Shown here piece by piece: positions 7,881 to 16,477 of a DNA stretch of 64,000 nucleotides. The position numbers and the translations under genes are program-made. Under the pieces are notes generated by a model that searched no databases, had not been told where the DNA came from, and worked only from the letters and a program-made list of their open reading frames with translations. How positions within the stretch are numbered: the first letter of the stretch is position 1; each line of letters opens with the position of its first letter. The DNA is from JACKJK01 sp046159835 (GTDB lineage Bacteria; Pseudomonadota; Alphaproteobacteria; Rhizobiales; Tepidamorphaceae): the NCBI RefSeq assembly GCF_046159835.1, contig NZ_JBJXCY010000001.1, positions 310,001-374,000 on the forward strand, in the 5' to 3' direction.

Positions 7881-8660
7881 TCAGCGCCTGTAGGGCTCGA
7901 ACCAGTCGAGGCTCTCCTTGGTCGTCGTCAGCGGCTTGTACTCGCAGCCGATCCAGCCCTCGTAGCCCATGCCGTCCAGCATCTGGAACAGGTAGGGGAA
8001 GTTGATCTCCCCGGCGCTCGGATCGAGGCGCTGCGGCGGGTTGGCGATCTGAATGTGGGAGATGATGTCGAGGTTGTTGTTGATCCCGTGGATCAGGTTC
8101 CCCTCCATCATTTGCCGGTGATAGACGTCGAACTGGAGTTTCAAGTTGTCGGCGTCGATGGCCTCGATCACCCGCCGGGCCTGCTGTGTGCGCGACAGGA
8201 AATAGCCGGGCATGTCGCGATGGTTGATCGGTTCGATCAGCAGCGTGATGTCGTGCAGCTTCAACTCGCTGGCGGCTTGCGAGAGGTTGCGCATGTAGAC
8301 AGACATGGCGATGTCTGGATCGATCATCGGCGACATGATGCCGGCCATGGCGTGCAACTGCTTGCAGTCGAGCACCTTGGCGTACTCGATTGCAGCCGAG
8401 ACCGAGCGCTCGAAATCCACTTCCCTCCCCGGAATGGCCGCGATGCCGCGCTCGCCGGCTTCCCAGTCGCCGGGCGGCAGGTTGAACAGCACGACCTTCA
8501 GCCCGTGCGTCTCGATTTCGGTGAGCAGCAGCCCGGCATCCTGCGCGTAGGGAAACAGGAATTCGACCGCCCGGAACCCGGCCATGCGGGCCGCAGAAAA
8601 CCGCGCCTTGAATGGCAGTTCATTGAACAGCATGGATAGGTTGGCCGCAAATTTCGGCAC
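7881..8660 (-). CDS. hyi: Hydroxypyruvate isomerase family protein
   Basis: A cytoplasmic TIM-barrel sugar-isomerase-like enzyme (AP endonuclease family 2 fold) interconverting hydroxypyruvate and tartronate semialdehyde. The 259 residues match the Hyi family length. The start is the GTG at 8660, giving V/M-PKFAANLSMLFNELPF, the conserved Hyi N-terminus, with AGGGGG 5-6 nt upstream. Metal and substrate positions typical of the fold are visible: ELKLHDITLLIEPINHRDMPGYF, LQFDVYHRQMMEGN and GWIGCEYKP. It stands alone here but fits the glycolate/glyoxylate metabolism suggested by glcDEF at 24.3-28.2 kb. Confidence 0.87.
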   Translation of the reverse strand: MPKFAANLSMLFNELPFKARFSAARMAGFRAVEFLFPYAQDAGLLLTEIETHGLKVVLFNLPPGDWEAGERGIAAIPGREVDFERSVSAAIEYAKVLDCKQLHAMAGIMSPMIDPDIAMSVYMRNLSQAASELKLHDITLLIEPINHRDMPGYFLSRTQQARRVIEAIDADNLKLQFDVYHRQMMEGNLIHGINNNLDIISHIQIANPPQRLDPSAGEINFPYLFQMLDGMGYEGWIGCEYKPLTTTKESLDWFEPYRR

Positions 8661-8937
8661 GCTTGCCCCCTGGTAACGTGTGAGCGCGCCCGCCAGCGCG
8701 CCAGATTCGCCGCCGACTATAACACTGCTTGGCCAGGTCGCGCCGCGCCGATGGCTTTGCGCAGGATCAAGCAACCCGGCACCATTTTCAGCTTATCTGC
8801 CGCGATGATATGCTGTGCATGCGATATGGCTCTTGCTCTCCACGACCTGTCGGGACGCGACGGGGAACCGGCCTGCGCGCCAGCGCGTTGCGACGGTTCG
8901 AACACGGCACGTGCCACGCATCCTGAAGGGAGTGACC

Positions 8938-9315
8938 ATGACGAATTCGCGATTGAGCCAAGTCCGCCTGAACCTGGCGCGAAACCACGACTATCCCGGT
9001 GGCAGTTCGCAGCATGGCTACGAGTTCGTCGCCCCGCTTTCTGAAGACGGCCACATCGATGCGGACGGCTGGAAGAAACACCGCGACCAGTGCCGCGTGC
9101 GCCGTTTCTGGGAAGGTGAGCCCGATGACGTCGGCCACCTGGTGCATCGTCCCGGCGGCAGCTGGGCCTTCACCTACGATATCGACGGCGACGATGACGA
9201 CGAGGCCGGGTACCGCTTCGGCGCGCACACCTTCAATGTCGGAGACTACGTGTCCATCAAGGACGAGGACGGCGAGCTGCACACCTTCCAGGTGGTGACG
9301 GTTGACGAGCTATAG
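8938..9315 (+). CDS. Conserved small acidic hypothetical protein
   Basis: A 125-residue protein I cannot assign to a named family. It has no signal peptide or membrane segment. The middle part contains aromatic residues and His/Trp (RRFWEGEPDDVGHLVHRPGG), followed by a run DIDGDDDDEAGYRFG. The C-terminus, FNVGDYVSIKDEDGELHTFQV, looks like a small beta-barrel or beta-hairpin fold. AAGGGAG 6 nt before the ATG at 8938 supports translation. It converges on the AEC gene with 5 bp between the stops. The coding nature is supported by its codon bias; the function is unknown. Confidence 0.7.
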   Translation: MTNSRLSQVRLNLARNHDYPGGSSQHGYEFVAPLSEDGHIDADGWKKHRDQCRVRRFWEGEPDDVGHLVHRPGGSWAFTYDIDGDDDDEAGYRFGAHTFNVGDYVSIKDEDGELHTFQVVTVDEL

Positions 9316-9320
9316 GCCGC

Positions 9321-10259
9321 TCAGCCCTGCTGTTGCAGCGCCCAGGCGAGCACCGCTGAGACGCTGGCGACCGAAAGCACGGTCGAGATGAGAACGGCGG
9401 CCGACACGGGGCGCACGAACACGCCGTAACGTTCGGCAATGACGAAGACATTTCCCGCAACCGGCATGGCCGCGATCAGCACCGTGATCGCGGCAGCGCC
9501 CTGTGGTGCGCCAAGCAGCAACAAAATCCCGAATATCAGCAGCGGGTGAACGGCAAGCTTCAACGTGGTTAGCAGCGCGATGGAGCTTTTCGATCCCGCA
9601 GCCTGTTTGGTGGCGAGTGACGCGCCGAGCGCGAACAGCGCAACCGGGCTTGCAGCGCCGCCGAGGAAACTTGCGAACCCGTCCAGCCAGACCGGCATGC
9701 CGATGCCGCTGACCGACAGGATGACGCCGGTCATGATGGCGATGATGAACGGGTTGAAGACGACGCTGCGCGCCGTATCGAACGCGCTTGCGCGCTCTGT
9801 TTCGTTCTTGTGGCGTTCGAGGATCCCGAGCGACAGCGGGATCAGCACGATGAGGTCGACGAGCAGTGCGGCGACCAGAGGCCCGATAAAGGCATCCCCG
9901 AAGGCCGTGATGCCCAGCGGAATGCCGAGAAAGCCGATATTGCCGACGGACGAGGCCTGACCTGCCAGCGCGCACTCGCCGGCTGCCGCCCCCTTGCGCA
10001 CCAGCGGTAGCACGAAGAAGCCGATTGCGAAGATGGCGATGCCGGCGATCAGCCAGCCCAGGAATATCCGTCCGTCCACGATGGCGAAAATGTCCTGTCG
10101 CGCCAGCGCACCGGCGATGAGCGCCGGCATCGCGAAATAGAAGGCAAACAGGTTGAGGTGGCTGACGGCTTCCTCCGCCATGAAGCCGGACCGCACCGCC
10201 AGGTAGCCCAGCGCACAGACGGCGAAGAAGGGCAGGGTGACGAAAAGAACGTCGGTCAC
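9321..10259 (-). CDS. AEC family transporter
   Basis: An inner-membrane carrier of the auxin efflux carrier (AEC) superfamily. The 312 residues form about ten hydrophobic helices in two inverted halves, with the conserved GNIGFLGIPLG motif in helix 4-5 and a matching AAMPVAGNVFVIAERYG near the end. Bacterial AEC members commonly export or import small organic acids such as malonate or malate; the substrate here is unknown. It starts at a GTG only 3 bp after the acyl-CoA dehydrogenase stop, so the two are translationally linked. That suggests a substrate related to acyl or carboxylic acid metabolism. Confidence 0.85.
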   Translation of the reverse strand: MTDVLFVTLPFFAVCALGYLAVRSGFMAEEAVSHLNLFAFYFAMPALIAGALARQDIFAIVDGRIFLGWLIAGIAIFAIGFFVLPLVRKGAAAGECALAGQASSVGNIGFLGIPLGITAFGDAFIGPLVAALLVDLIVLIPLSLGILERHKNETERASAFDTARSVVFNPFIIAIMTGVILSVSGIGMPVWLDGFASFLGGAASPVALFALGASLATKQAAGSKSSIALLTTLKLAVHPLLIFGILLLLGAPQGAAAITVLIAAMPVAGNVFVIAERYGVFVRPVSAAVLISTVLSVASVSAVLAWALQQQG

Positions 10260-10262
10260 GCG

Positions 10263-11414
10263 TCAGGCCGCCGCGAGAATGTTGCGGGCGATGATGAGGC
10301 GCTGCACCTCCGAGGTGCCCTCGTAGATCGTCGTGATGCGGGCATCGCGCGCGTATCGTTCAAGCGGCAGGTCGGCGATGTAGCCCGCGCCGCCATGCAG
10401 TTGCAGGGCGGTGTAGGTTGCCCGCTGCGCGGCTTCGCTGGCGTAGAGCTTGGCCATGGATGCGGCCTGCGCGAACGGCTGCCCGGCATCCTTCAGGTGG
10501 GCGGCCTTGGCAATCAGCAGGCTGGCGGCCTCAAGTTCCGTTTCCCGGTCCGCGATGGCCCACTGGATGCCCTGCATGTCGGCGATCTTCCGCCCGAACT
10601 GCTCGCGCTCCTTCACGTAGGCGATGGCCGCTTCCATCGCCGCGCGCGCGATGCCGAGCGCAAGCCCGGCAATGCCGATGCGCCCGCCAGCCAGTTCTGC
10701 AACCGCGATGCGGAACCCGTCATTCTCCGCGCCCATGATGGCGTCTGCCGGAATGCGGCAATCGTCGAATCGCACTTCGCAGGTGGCAGACCCGGTCTGT
10801 CCCATCTTGCGCTCAGGCGTGCCAACGCTCATGCCCGGCGTCCCCGCTTCCACCAGGAAGCAGGAGATGCCCTTGCCCTTCGGCGCGTCCGGGTCGGTCA
10901 CCGCCCACACGACGAAGATGCCGGCATAGCTGGCGCTGGTGATGTAGAGCTTTACGCCGTTCAGCACCCAGCCGTTGCCGCTCTTCTGAGCCCGCGCCTT
11001 CATGGCGGACGGATCGGAGCCGGCACCGGATTCCGTCAGGCAGAACGCGCCTGCCGGATAGGTGCCATCGGCAAGCTTGGGCAAGTGCGCCTGCTTCTGC
11101 GCCGCACTGCCGCAGGCCTGGATGACCTCGCCGACGAGATTGGTGACGCTGGTCGTCACCCCGGTCGAGGCGCAGGCCCGGCCGAGTTCTTCGGTCGTGG
11201 CAGCAAAGGCGGCGGTGCCCGCGTTCGTTCCGCCGTATTCCTCCGAGACGTTCAGCGACATGAAGCCGTTTTCCGCCAGCAGCTTCAGGTTGTCGAGAAA
11301 GGCATCGCGGCTCTCGCCGCGGTCGAGCGCAGCCGCCACCGGTTCAAGGCGCTCGCGCGCGATGCGCCGCGCCGTCTCGCGGATCATGGAAACGTCTTCG
11401 CTCTCGGTGAACAT
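10263..11414 (-). CDS. Acyl-CoA dehydrogenase
   Basis: A cytoplasmic FAD enzyme that oxidises acyl-CoA to trans-2-enoyl-CoA. The 383 residues have the ACAD order: N-terminal helical domain, middle beta domain with AFCLTESGAGSDPSAMKA and LYITSASYAGIFVVWA for FAD/substrate contact, and a C-terminal helical domain. The C-terminus includes LQLHGGAGYIADLPLERYARDARI and the catalytic-base motif IYEGTSEVQR. This resembles short/branched-chain or butyryl-CoA dehydrogenases, but chain length cannot be fixed from sequence. The ATG at 11414 is preceded by GAGG at 6 nt. The AEC transporter follows by 3 bp in the same operon. Confidence 0.92.
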   Translation of the reverse strand: MFTESEDVSMIRETARRIARERLEPVAAALDRGESRDAFLDNLKLLAENGFMSLNVSEEYGGTNAGTAAFAATTEELGRACASTGVTTSVTNLVGEVIQACGSAAQKQAHLPKLADGTYPAGAFCLTESGAGSDPSAMKARAQKSGNGWVLNGVKLYITSASYAGIFVVWAVTDPDAPKGKGISCFLVEAGTPGMSVGTPERKMGQTGSATCEVRFDDCRIPADAIMGAENDGFRIAVAELAGGRIGIAGLALGIARAAMEAAIAYVKEREQFGRKIADMQGIQWAIADRETELEAASLLIAKAAHLKDAGQPFAQAASMAKLYASEAAQRATYTALQLHGGAGYIADLPLERYARDARITTIYEGTSEVQRLIIARNILAAA

Positions 11415-11624
11415 TCCGCGCCTCGTGACTTGGTCCTCGCAATTTGGAGCATGCTGGCGGCGGCAAGCGCAAGGGCCGCCGCGACAGGGACGACATGCGA
11501 GAATCGGGTGGTTGGTTCGCGTCGGTGCAGCTATTGGAGTGCTTGCCAAAACACGGACGTGAAGTGCCAGCCGATGCCAGACAGATCGACACCGTCGCCA
11601 TACGACACTACCGGGCAGACAGCC

Positions 11625-12539
11625 ATGTCGATGCGCAACTGGACCTTGCTTGTGTTGCTTTCCGTCATCTGGGGCGGGGCGTTCTTCTTCGCCAAGGTGG
11701 CGGTGTCCGAACTGCCACCCTTCACGGTGGTGCTGTGCCGGGTCGTGCTTGCGGCGCTGACGCTGCACCTGGTGTTGCGGCTGCGCGGCATCGCCTTCGT
11801 GGCGTCGGCGCGCTGGCCCGCCTATGCGGGCATGGCGGTCCTCAACAACGTCATTCCCTTCTCGCTGCTGTTCTACGGCCAGACGCAGATCGGCGCGGGA
11901 CTTGCCTCCATCCTCAACGCGACGACGCCGGTCTTCGCGGTCATTGTCGCGCACGTCTTCACGGCGGACGAACGCATCACCGGCGGCAAGGCGGCCGGTG
12001 TCGCGCTCGGCATCGCGGGTGTCGCGGTGCTTGTGGGTCTCGATGCGCTGAGCGAGATCGGCAACAATATCGCCGCCCAGGTCGCCTGCCTCGGTGCGGC
12101 TCTGAGCTACGGTTTTGCAGGTGTCTTCGGGCGCAGGTTCAAGGGCGATGCGCCCGTTGCCAGCGCGGCAGGGCAGGTGACGGCCTCCAGCCTCATCATG
12201 CTGCCGGTCGTTTTCATCATCGACCAGCCGTGGACGCTGCCGGTCCCGGGCATCGAGGTGATCGGCGCCGTCACGCTGCTCGGCATCGTGTCGACGGGCA
12301 TCGCTTACATCCTGTTCTTTTCGATCCTGCGGTCCTCGGGCGCGACCAACGTCATGCTGGTGACGCTGCTGGTGCCGGTCACGGCGATCCTGCTCGGCGC
12401 GGCGGTACTGGGCGAGCGGCTCGCGCCGAGCGACCTCGCCGGCATGGCGCTGATCGGGCTGGGGCTGGCGGCGATCGATGGGCGGGCGTGGCGTCGGTTT
12501 GCCGGTCAGCCGGTCGCGGTGCGTAGCAAGGGCCGGTAA
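11625..12539 (+). CDS. EamA/DMT family transporter (first copy)
   Basis: An inner-membrane drug/metabolite transporter of 304 residues with about ten helices and two EamA repeats (roughly 5-135 and 150-285). Family signatures include the N-terminal WTLLVLLSVIWGGAFFFAK, the helix-4 stretch ASILNATTPVFAVIVAH and the C-terminal VTLLVPVTAILLGAAVLGERL. The start is the ATG at 11625, reading ATG TCG ATG CGC. The substrate is unknown. It is transcribed divergently from the acyl-CoA dehydrogenase gene across about 210 bp. Its 3' end overlaps the next, convergent gene by 34 bp. Confidence 0.85.
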   Translation: MSMRNWTLLVLLSVIWGGAFFFAKVAVSELPPFTVVLCRVVLAALTLHLVLRLRGIAFVASARWPAYAGMAVLNNVIPFSLLFYGQTQIGAGLASILNATTPVFAVIVAHVFTADERITGGKAAGVALGIAGVAVLVGLDALSEIGNNIAAQVACLGAALSYGFAGVFGRRFKGDAPVASAAGQVTASSLIMLPVVFIIDQPWTLPVPGIEVIGAVTLLGIVSTGIAYILFFSILRSSGATNVMLVTLLVPVTAILLGAAVLGERLAPSDLAGMALIGLGLAAIDGRAWRRFAGQPVAVRSKGR

Positions 12540-13150
12540 CCGGCATCGAGCGCGCCGAGCGCCAGCGGCGGTGTGACAAGCCGCAGGTCAGACAGCAGTG
12601 CTGGCGACACCGGTTGAGGCCCCCAGCCGAAATCCAGCCACGGATAGGCTTCGCCACCGGAGATGACGAAGGCACGGTCTGCAGACGCAACGACGGTCCC
12701 GTCCGGCAGGCGGCTTTCCGGCACAACGGTGCGGCGCTCCCGCGGCGGGACAAGCCGCTCTGCATGTAGCCGCTCGTCCATCCACCCGGCATCCGGCGTG
12801 GCGGTGAGCCCGAATGCGCGGCGCACCGCGTCCGCGAATTTCACCGCCTCGTGCCGCCGGCACTCGAAGCAGGGCCTGTGTCCGGCGGCCAATGCGCTGG
12901 CCTCGTCGTGGAAGAACAGTTCGGTATAGCCGTCGCCCCACACGGTGCGCTGGCGATCCTTGAAATCAAGCCGGCAACATATCCACCGCTTGCTGGCCCA
13001 GCGGCGGGCGGAAAGCTGCCGTGTTTCGGGGTGGTGGAAGCGTCCGCCGCGATTGCCCATCATGGCGCCGCGCGCTGGCGTACCGATAATGTCTCCGAAC
13101 GGGGTGACGCGGTTCTGCAGGCCCGTGGCGGATGTTGCGGGTGCGTCCAT
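12506..13150 (-). CDS. Uncharacterised protein with Ada-like Cys motif
   Basis: A 214-residue cytoplasmic protein that I do not recognise as a named enzyme. The central part, KRWICCRLDFKDRQR... followed by AAGHRPCFECRR, resembles the layout of the Ada-type metal-binding domain (an early Cys pair, then GYRPCxxC). The rest is rich in Arg, Trp and Pro, with a C-terminal LRLVTPPLALGALDAGYRPLL. A ribosome-binding site GGAG lies 8 nt before the ATG at 13150. It is 17 bp downstream of the thioredoxin gene, so they are probably co-transcribed. DNA or metal binding is an inference from the Cys pattern only. Confidence 0.65.
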   Translation of the reverse strand: MDAPATSATGLQNRVTPFGDIIGTPARGAMMGNRGGRFHHPETRQLSARRWASKRWICCRLDFKDRQRTVWGDGYTELFFHDEASALAAGHRPCFECRRHEAVKFADAVRRAFGLTATPDAGWMDERLHAERLVPPRERRTVVPESRLPDGTVVASADRAFVISGGEAYPWLDFGWGPQPVSPALLSDLRLVTPPLALGALDAGYRPLLRTATG

Positions 13151-13167
13151 CTCCGGGTCTCCCGTGG

Positions 13168-13791
13168 CTACCAGACGTCGGGCTTTTCGCCGCGCGTTTC
13201 GTAGTCGGCGAACTTGTCCTGCAGGAAGCGCTGGAAGCTCATGTCCTTGTGTTGGCCGCCTGCCACGAACTCGAACATCGACACGAAGTGGAACGGCTTG
13301 AAGTAGCCGGGCATCCGCGCGGCCTCCAGCATCCGCCCGCCCTGGGTGCCGTCGGCTTGCGTATCCTCAGCAAAGAAGGAAATCGTCGGCGTGAAATTGA
13401 CGCCCCAGCGCTGCGCCAGCTCGCGTTCCTCTATGGCTTCGCCGTCGAAGTCGGTGACCTCGCGCGAACCCCAGATATCGAGCTGGACGAAATTGAAATG
13501 CGGCAGGATCGTATCGAGCACCTTCTGGCTCGACAGGTTCACCTCGTGCATTTCCTTGCAGTAGGGGCAGCCGCGCTGTTCGAAGAAGACAGCAAGTCCC
13601 TTGCCCTCGGCCTGCGCCTCGGCGAGGTCCTCGCCAAGGTCGAGGAAAGTGTCGAGAAAGAAGGGCTGCGTGTGAAGCCCGTTGTCCCCGACTGTGGCCG
13701 CGCTTGCGTCGCGTGGCAGAAGCGGCGCGGCTGCAAGCGCCAGGGCGGCAGCACTAAAGATGCGTCGGTCGATCGGCACAGCAACCTCCAT
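13168..13791 (-). CDS. Exported thioredoxin-like protein, SoxW type
   Basis: A periplasmic thiol-disulfide protein of 207 residues. It begins with IDRRIFSAAALALAAAPLLP, a signal peptide with an Arg pair that might use Tat, cleaved near ASA. The thioredoxin fold follows, with active site QRGCPYCKEMHEVNL and the cis-Pro loop VNFTPTISFF. The C-terminus ends GEKPDVW. SoxW-like proteins keep periplasmic partners reduced, but no sox genes are here, so the partner is unknown. It is the first gene of a likely two-gene unit with the Ada-motif protein. lutC ends 50 bp upstream on the same strand. Confidence 0.82.
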   Translation of the reverse strand: MEVAVPIDRRIFSAAALALAAAPLLPRDASAATVGDNGLHTQPFFLDTFLDLGEDLAEAQAEGKGLAVFFEQRGCPYCKEMHEVNLSSQKVLDTILPHFNFVQLDIWGSREVTDFDGEAIEERELAQRWGVNFTPTISFFAEDTQADGTQGGRMLEAARMPGYFKPFHFVSMFEFVAGGQHKDMSFQRFLQDKFADYETRGEKPDVW

Positions 13792-13841
13792 GGGTTGGCG
13801 AAGTCGGGGCCGATCCTAACCGATTTCTCCGATAGCGCGAA

Positions 13842-14513
13842 CTAGCCCAGGATCATCACGTGCAGCTTGCGCGGGCCATGCGCGCCCAGTAGCAGCGTCT
13901 GCTCAATGTCGGCGGACCGCGATGCGCCCGTCACCAGGTTGAACGTGCGCGGCATCTCGCCCTTGCCAAAGGTCTCGCGAAGCCGCGCGAAGACCGTCTC
14001 GTAGTCTCCAGCAATGTCCTCCGCCCGGATGGCGATGATGTGGGTCTCGGGCAGGAAGTTGATCGTCGTCGGGTTCGAGGGGCCGGACGCCAGCATCAGC
14101 GTGCCGGTCTCCGCGACGCCGCCGAAGGCGCGCGACAGGCCGACGGCCTCGGTGCCGTCCGCCGGACCGATCTTGACGTCGACGGTGGACGCCTTGTCCC
14201 ACGGCAGCCCGGAGAGAAGGTCGTCCTCACCGCGCACGATCTGCGGCGGCAGGTTGTGGCTCTTGAGGAAGTCCGCCACCCGCTCCGGCAGGTCGTTCGG
14301 CTCCGATAGCCGCTCAACCGTGGCGCTGACGTCTTCCAGCATCTTGGCAAACAGCTTGATGCGCTTGTCGTCCGGCAATTGTCCGCGCGCGGGGATAAGG
14401 CCGCGCGGCGCAGAATTGATCCGGTTCTCGACGCTCGCAAGCCGTGTCTTGTCGCCGGGCTGCGCGTGAAGCGAGCGGCGCACCGTGGCGAGGATCGTCT
14501 CGCGGCTGTTCAT
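13842..14513 (-). CDS. lutC: Lactate utilisation protein LutC
   Basis: The third subunit of the LutABC L-lactate oxidation complex (LUD domain, YkgG family), 223 residues. The LUD hallmarks are visible: AFGGVAETGTLMLASG, NFLPETHIIAIRAEDIAGDYE and a C-terminal GASRSADIEQTLLLGAHGPRKLHV. The last is the conserved family end. The ATG at 14513 overlaps the lutB stop (ATGA), which indicates translational coupling. It is the last gene of lutA-DUF6653-lutB-lutC. The complex converts lactate to pyruvate, passing electrons through Fe-S clusters; this subunit carries no Cys cluster motif itself. Confidence 0.92.
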   Translation of the reverse strand: MNSRETILATVRRSLHAQPGDKTRLASVENRINSAPRGLIPARGQLPDDKRIKLFAKMLEDVSATVERLSEPNDLPERVADFLKSHNLPPQIVRGEDDLLSGLPWDKASTVDVKIGPADGTEAVGLSRAFGGVAETGTLMLASGPSNPTTINFLPETHIIAIRAEDIAGDYETVFARLRETFGKGEMPRTFNLVTGASRSADIEQTLLLGAHGPRKLHVMILG

Positions 14514-15946
14514 CGCGCGGCTCCCTTCGCGGCGCGCTGCTTGTCCGCCCACTGTTGCTGGAACGTCTTGCCCTGCGGCGCGGGCAGGTCGCGATACTTG
14601 GTCCAGCCGCCAGCCAGCGGCCACCACTTCAGTGCGCCCGTCTTGCGTCCGGCGAACGACATGGCGCGCATGCCGATCCCGGTCATGAACCTGTAGAGAC
14701 GCGGCCGGCGCGCGGCATAGGCCCAAGCCTTCAGGCCCCAGCGCTGTGTTGCCGGCGACAGGTGGCGTTCGAACTCGCGCTCGCGCCAGTGCCGCATCAT
14801 CTTCGGCAGTGGAATGCGCATCGGGCAGACGCTTTCGCAGCGCCCGCAGAAGGTCGAGGCATTGGGAAGTTGCCCGCCCTTGTCGACGCCGATCAGCGAT
14901 GGCGTCAGCACCGAACCCATCGGACCGGGATAGACCCAGCCATAAGCATGGCCGCCGACGGCGTGGTAGACCGGACAGTGGTTCATGCACGCGCCGCAGC
15001 GGATGCAGCGCAGCATGTCCTGGAACTCCGAGCCGAGCATCGCCGAGCGCCCGTTGTCGAGCAGGATGACGTGGTACTCGTCCGGGCCATCGGGGTCCTC
15101 CGCTCGCTTCGGGCCGGTGGAGAGCGTGGTGTAGACCGAGAACTCCTGCCCCGTGGCAGAGCGCGCCAGCACGCGCAGGATCTGGCTCACGTCTTCCAGC
15201 GTCGGCACGACCTTTTCCAGCGAAGCCAGCACGATGTGGACGCGCGGCAGGATCTGCGTCAAATCGCCGTTGCCCTCGTTGGTGACGATGATCGAGGTGC
15301 CTGTCTCGGCCACCAGGAAGTTTGCACCCGTGATGCCGACATCCGATGTCAGGAATTTCTCGCGCAGGATGCCGCGCGCTTCCGCCAGCAGCGTCTCCGG
15401 CTCTTCCAGCTTGCGGTCGGCGGGAAGCGATGTGTGGACACGGCGGAAATCGGCCTCCACCTGGTCGCGGTTAACGTGGACGGCCGGCGCGATGATGTGG
15501 CTTGGATGCTCGCCGCGAAGCTGGATGATGTATTCGCCGAGATCCGTTTCGACGACTTCCTGGCCGTTGGCCTCCAGCGCCGGGTTGAGCGCAATTTCCT
15601 CCGAAATCATGCTCTTGCCCTTGGTCACGCGCTTGGCGTTCACCGACTTGCAGATGTCGAGGACGACGTTGCGCGCCTCTTCCGCATCTGCCGCCCAGTG
15701 CACCTTGCCGCCCGCCGCGGTGACGCGCTCCTCGTAGCGTTCGAGGTAGAGGTCGAGATGAGCCAGCGTGTGGTTCTTGATGTCGCGCGCACTGTCGCGC
15801 AGGTCGTCGAATTCCGGCAGCTTGGCGACGGCCTTGGCGCGCTTCTCGATGAAGCCCTTCTCGACATTGCCGAGCGCGCGCTGCAGGTCGGCATCCGCCA
15901 TCGCGCCGCGCGCATTGTCCTTGAAGCTGGTCGATGTGATCTGCAT
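14510..15946 (-). CDS. lutB: Lactate utilisation iron-sulfur protein LutB
   Basis: The Fe-S subunit of the LutABC lactate dehydrogenase complex, 478 residues. The N-terminal 300 residues are a LUD domain with FLTSDVGITGANFLVAETG and NEGNGDL. Two 4Fe-4S motifs follow: CIRCGACMNHCPVY and FCGRCESVCPMRIP. The C-terminal tail ends with basic sequence containing WPLAGGWTKYRDLP, typical of the family. The ATG at 15946 has GAGG 5 nt upstream. It follows the DUF6653 gene by 10 bp and overlaps lutC by 4 bp. Electrons presumably reach the quinone pool through an acceptor that has not been identified. Confidence 0.94.
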   Translation of the reverse strand: MQITSTSFKDNARGAMADADLQRALGNVEKGFIEKRAKAVAKLPEFDDLRDSARDIKNHTLAHLDLYLERYEERVTAAGGKVHWAADAEEARNVVLDICKSVNAKRVTKGKSMISEEIALNPALEANGQEVVETDLGEYIIQLRGEHPSHIIAPAVHVNRDQVEADFRRVHTSLPADRKLEEPETLLAEARGILREKFLTSDVGITGANFLVAETGTSIIVTNEGNGDLTQILPRVHIVLASLEKVVPTLEDVSQILRVLARSATGQEFSVYTTLSTGPKRAEDPDGPDEYHVILLDNGRSAMLGSEFQDMLRCIRCGACMNHCPVYHAVGGHAYGWVYPGPMGSVLTPSLIGVDKGGQLPNASTFCGRCESVCPMRIPLPKMMRHWREREFERHLSPATQRWGLKAWAYAARRPRLYRFMTGIGMRAMSFAGRKTGALKWWPLAGGWTKYRDLPAPQGKTFQQQWADKQRAAKGAAR

Positions 15947-15956
15947 CGCGTCCTCG

Positions 15957-16445
15957 TCAGTGCCCGGCCGCTTGCCGGTTGAGCCAGCCCTCATAGGCCG
16001 GGCTCTTGGATTTCATGTCCTGGTAGAGCCACACCATCCGGTCGCAGAACCAGAGTTTCGCGGCCATGGAGATCGCGCAGCCCGCCACAACCGCCCAAGG
16101 CTCGCGCACGATGAGACCGTAGATCGCGAACGGCAGGCCGAGCGATGAAAGCGCCGTCAGAATGCGCGCTGCCGCTTCGTGGTGGACGGGAATCGGGATT
16201 GCCTCCCGGTTGAGCCAGACGCGCTCCCCGAAGGTCGCCCGCGAAGCCCAGTTGTCGTGGTTCATCGGTGGTGGAAAGGCGCGCGGGTTGATGAATGTCC
16301 ACGCGATCAGCAATCCCGTGGGGATGAGGCACCACAGGCCGATCCACCAGTAGCTGTAGAGCGCCAGCAGCAGCGCCGGCAGCACAGGCACGCGCGTCCA
16401 CACGCTCAGCGGGTTGGCATGGCGCGCCCACGTGGCGTCGCTCAT
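15957..16445 (-). CDS. DUF6653 family membrane protein within lut operon
   Basis: A 162-residue integral membrane protein matching my recollection of DUF6653 (MSDATWARHANPLSVWTR start; NWASRATFGERVWLNRE; CDRMVWLYQDM end). Two hydrophobic helices lie near residues 21-50 (PALLLALYSYWWIG, CLIPTGLLIAWTF) and two more near 98-140. The conserved VWLNRE...PIPVHH segment sits between. The second ATG (16445) is chosen because GGAG is 7 nt upstream; an ATG two codons earlier is too close. It lies between lutA (32 bp) and lutB (10 bp), so it is co-expressed with the lactate complex. A role as membrane anchor or quinone-side partner is inference; no function is established. Confidence 0.85.
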   Translation of the reverse strand: MSDATWARHANPLSVWTRVPVLPALLLALYSYWWIGLWCLIPTGLLIAWTFINPRAFPPPMNHDNWASRATFGERVWLNREAIPIPVHHEAAARILTALSSLGLPFAIYGLIVREPWAVVAGCAISMAAKLWFCDRMVWLYQDMKSKSPAYEGWLNRQAAGH

Positions 16446-16477
16446 CGCCATGCTCCGCTCGATGCCGCGGCCGAAGT

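Noticed and set aside
10158..12539. A 793-codon open frame running into the first EamA gene
   Set aside because: The first 489 codons are antisense to the AEC and acyl-CoA dehydrogenase genes and show no protein-like composition; the real start is the ATG at 11625.
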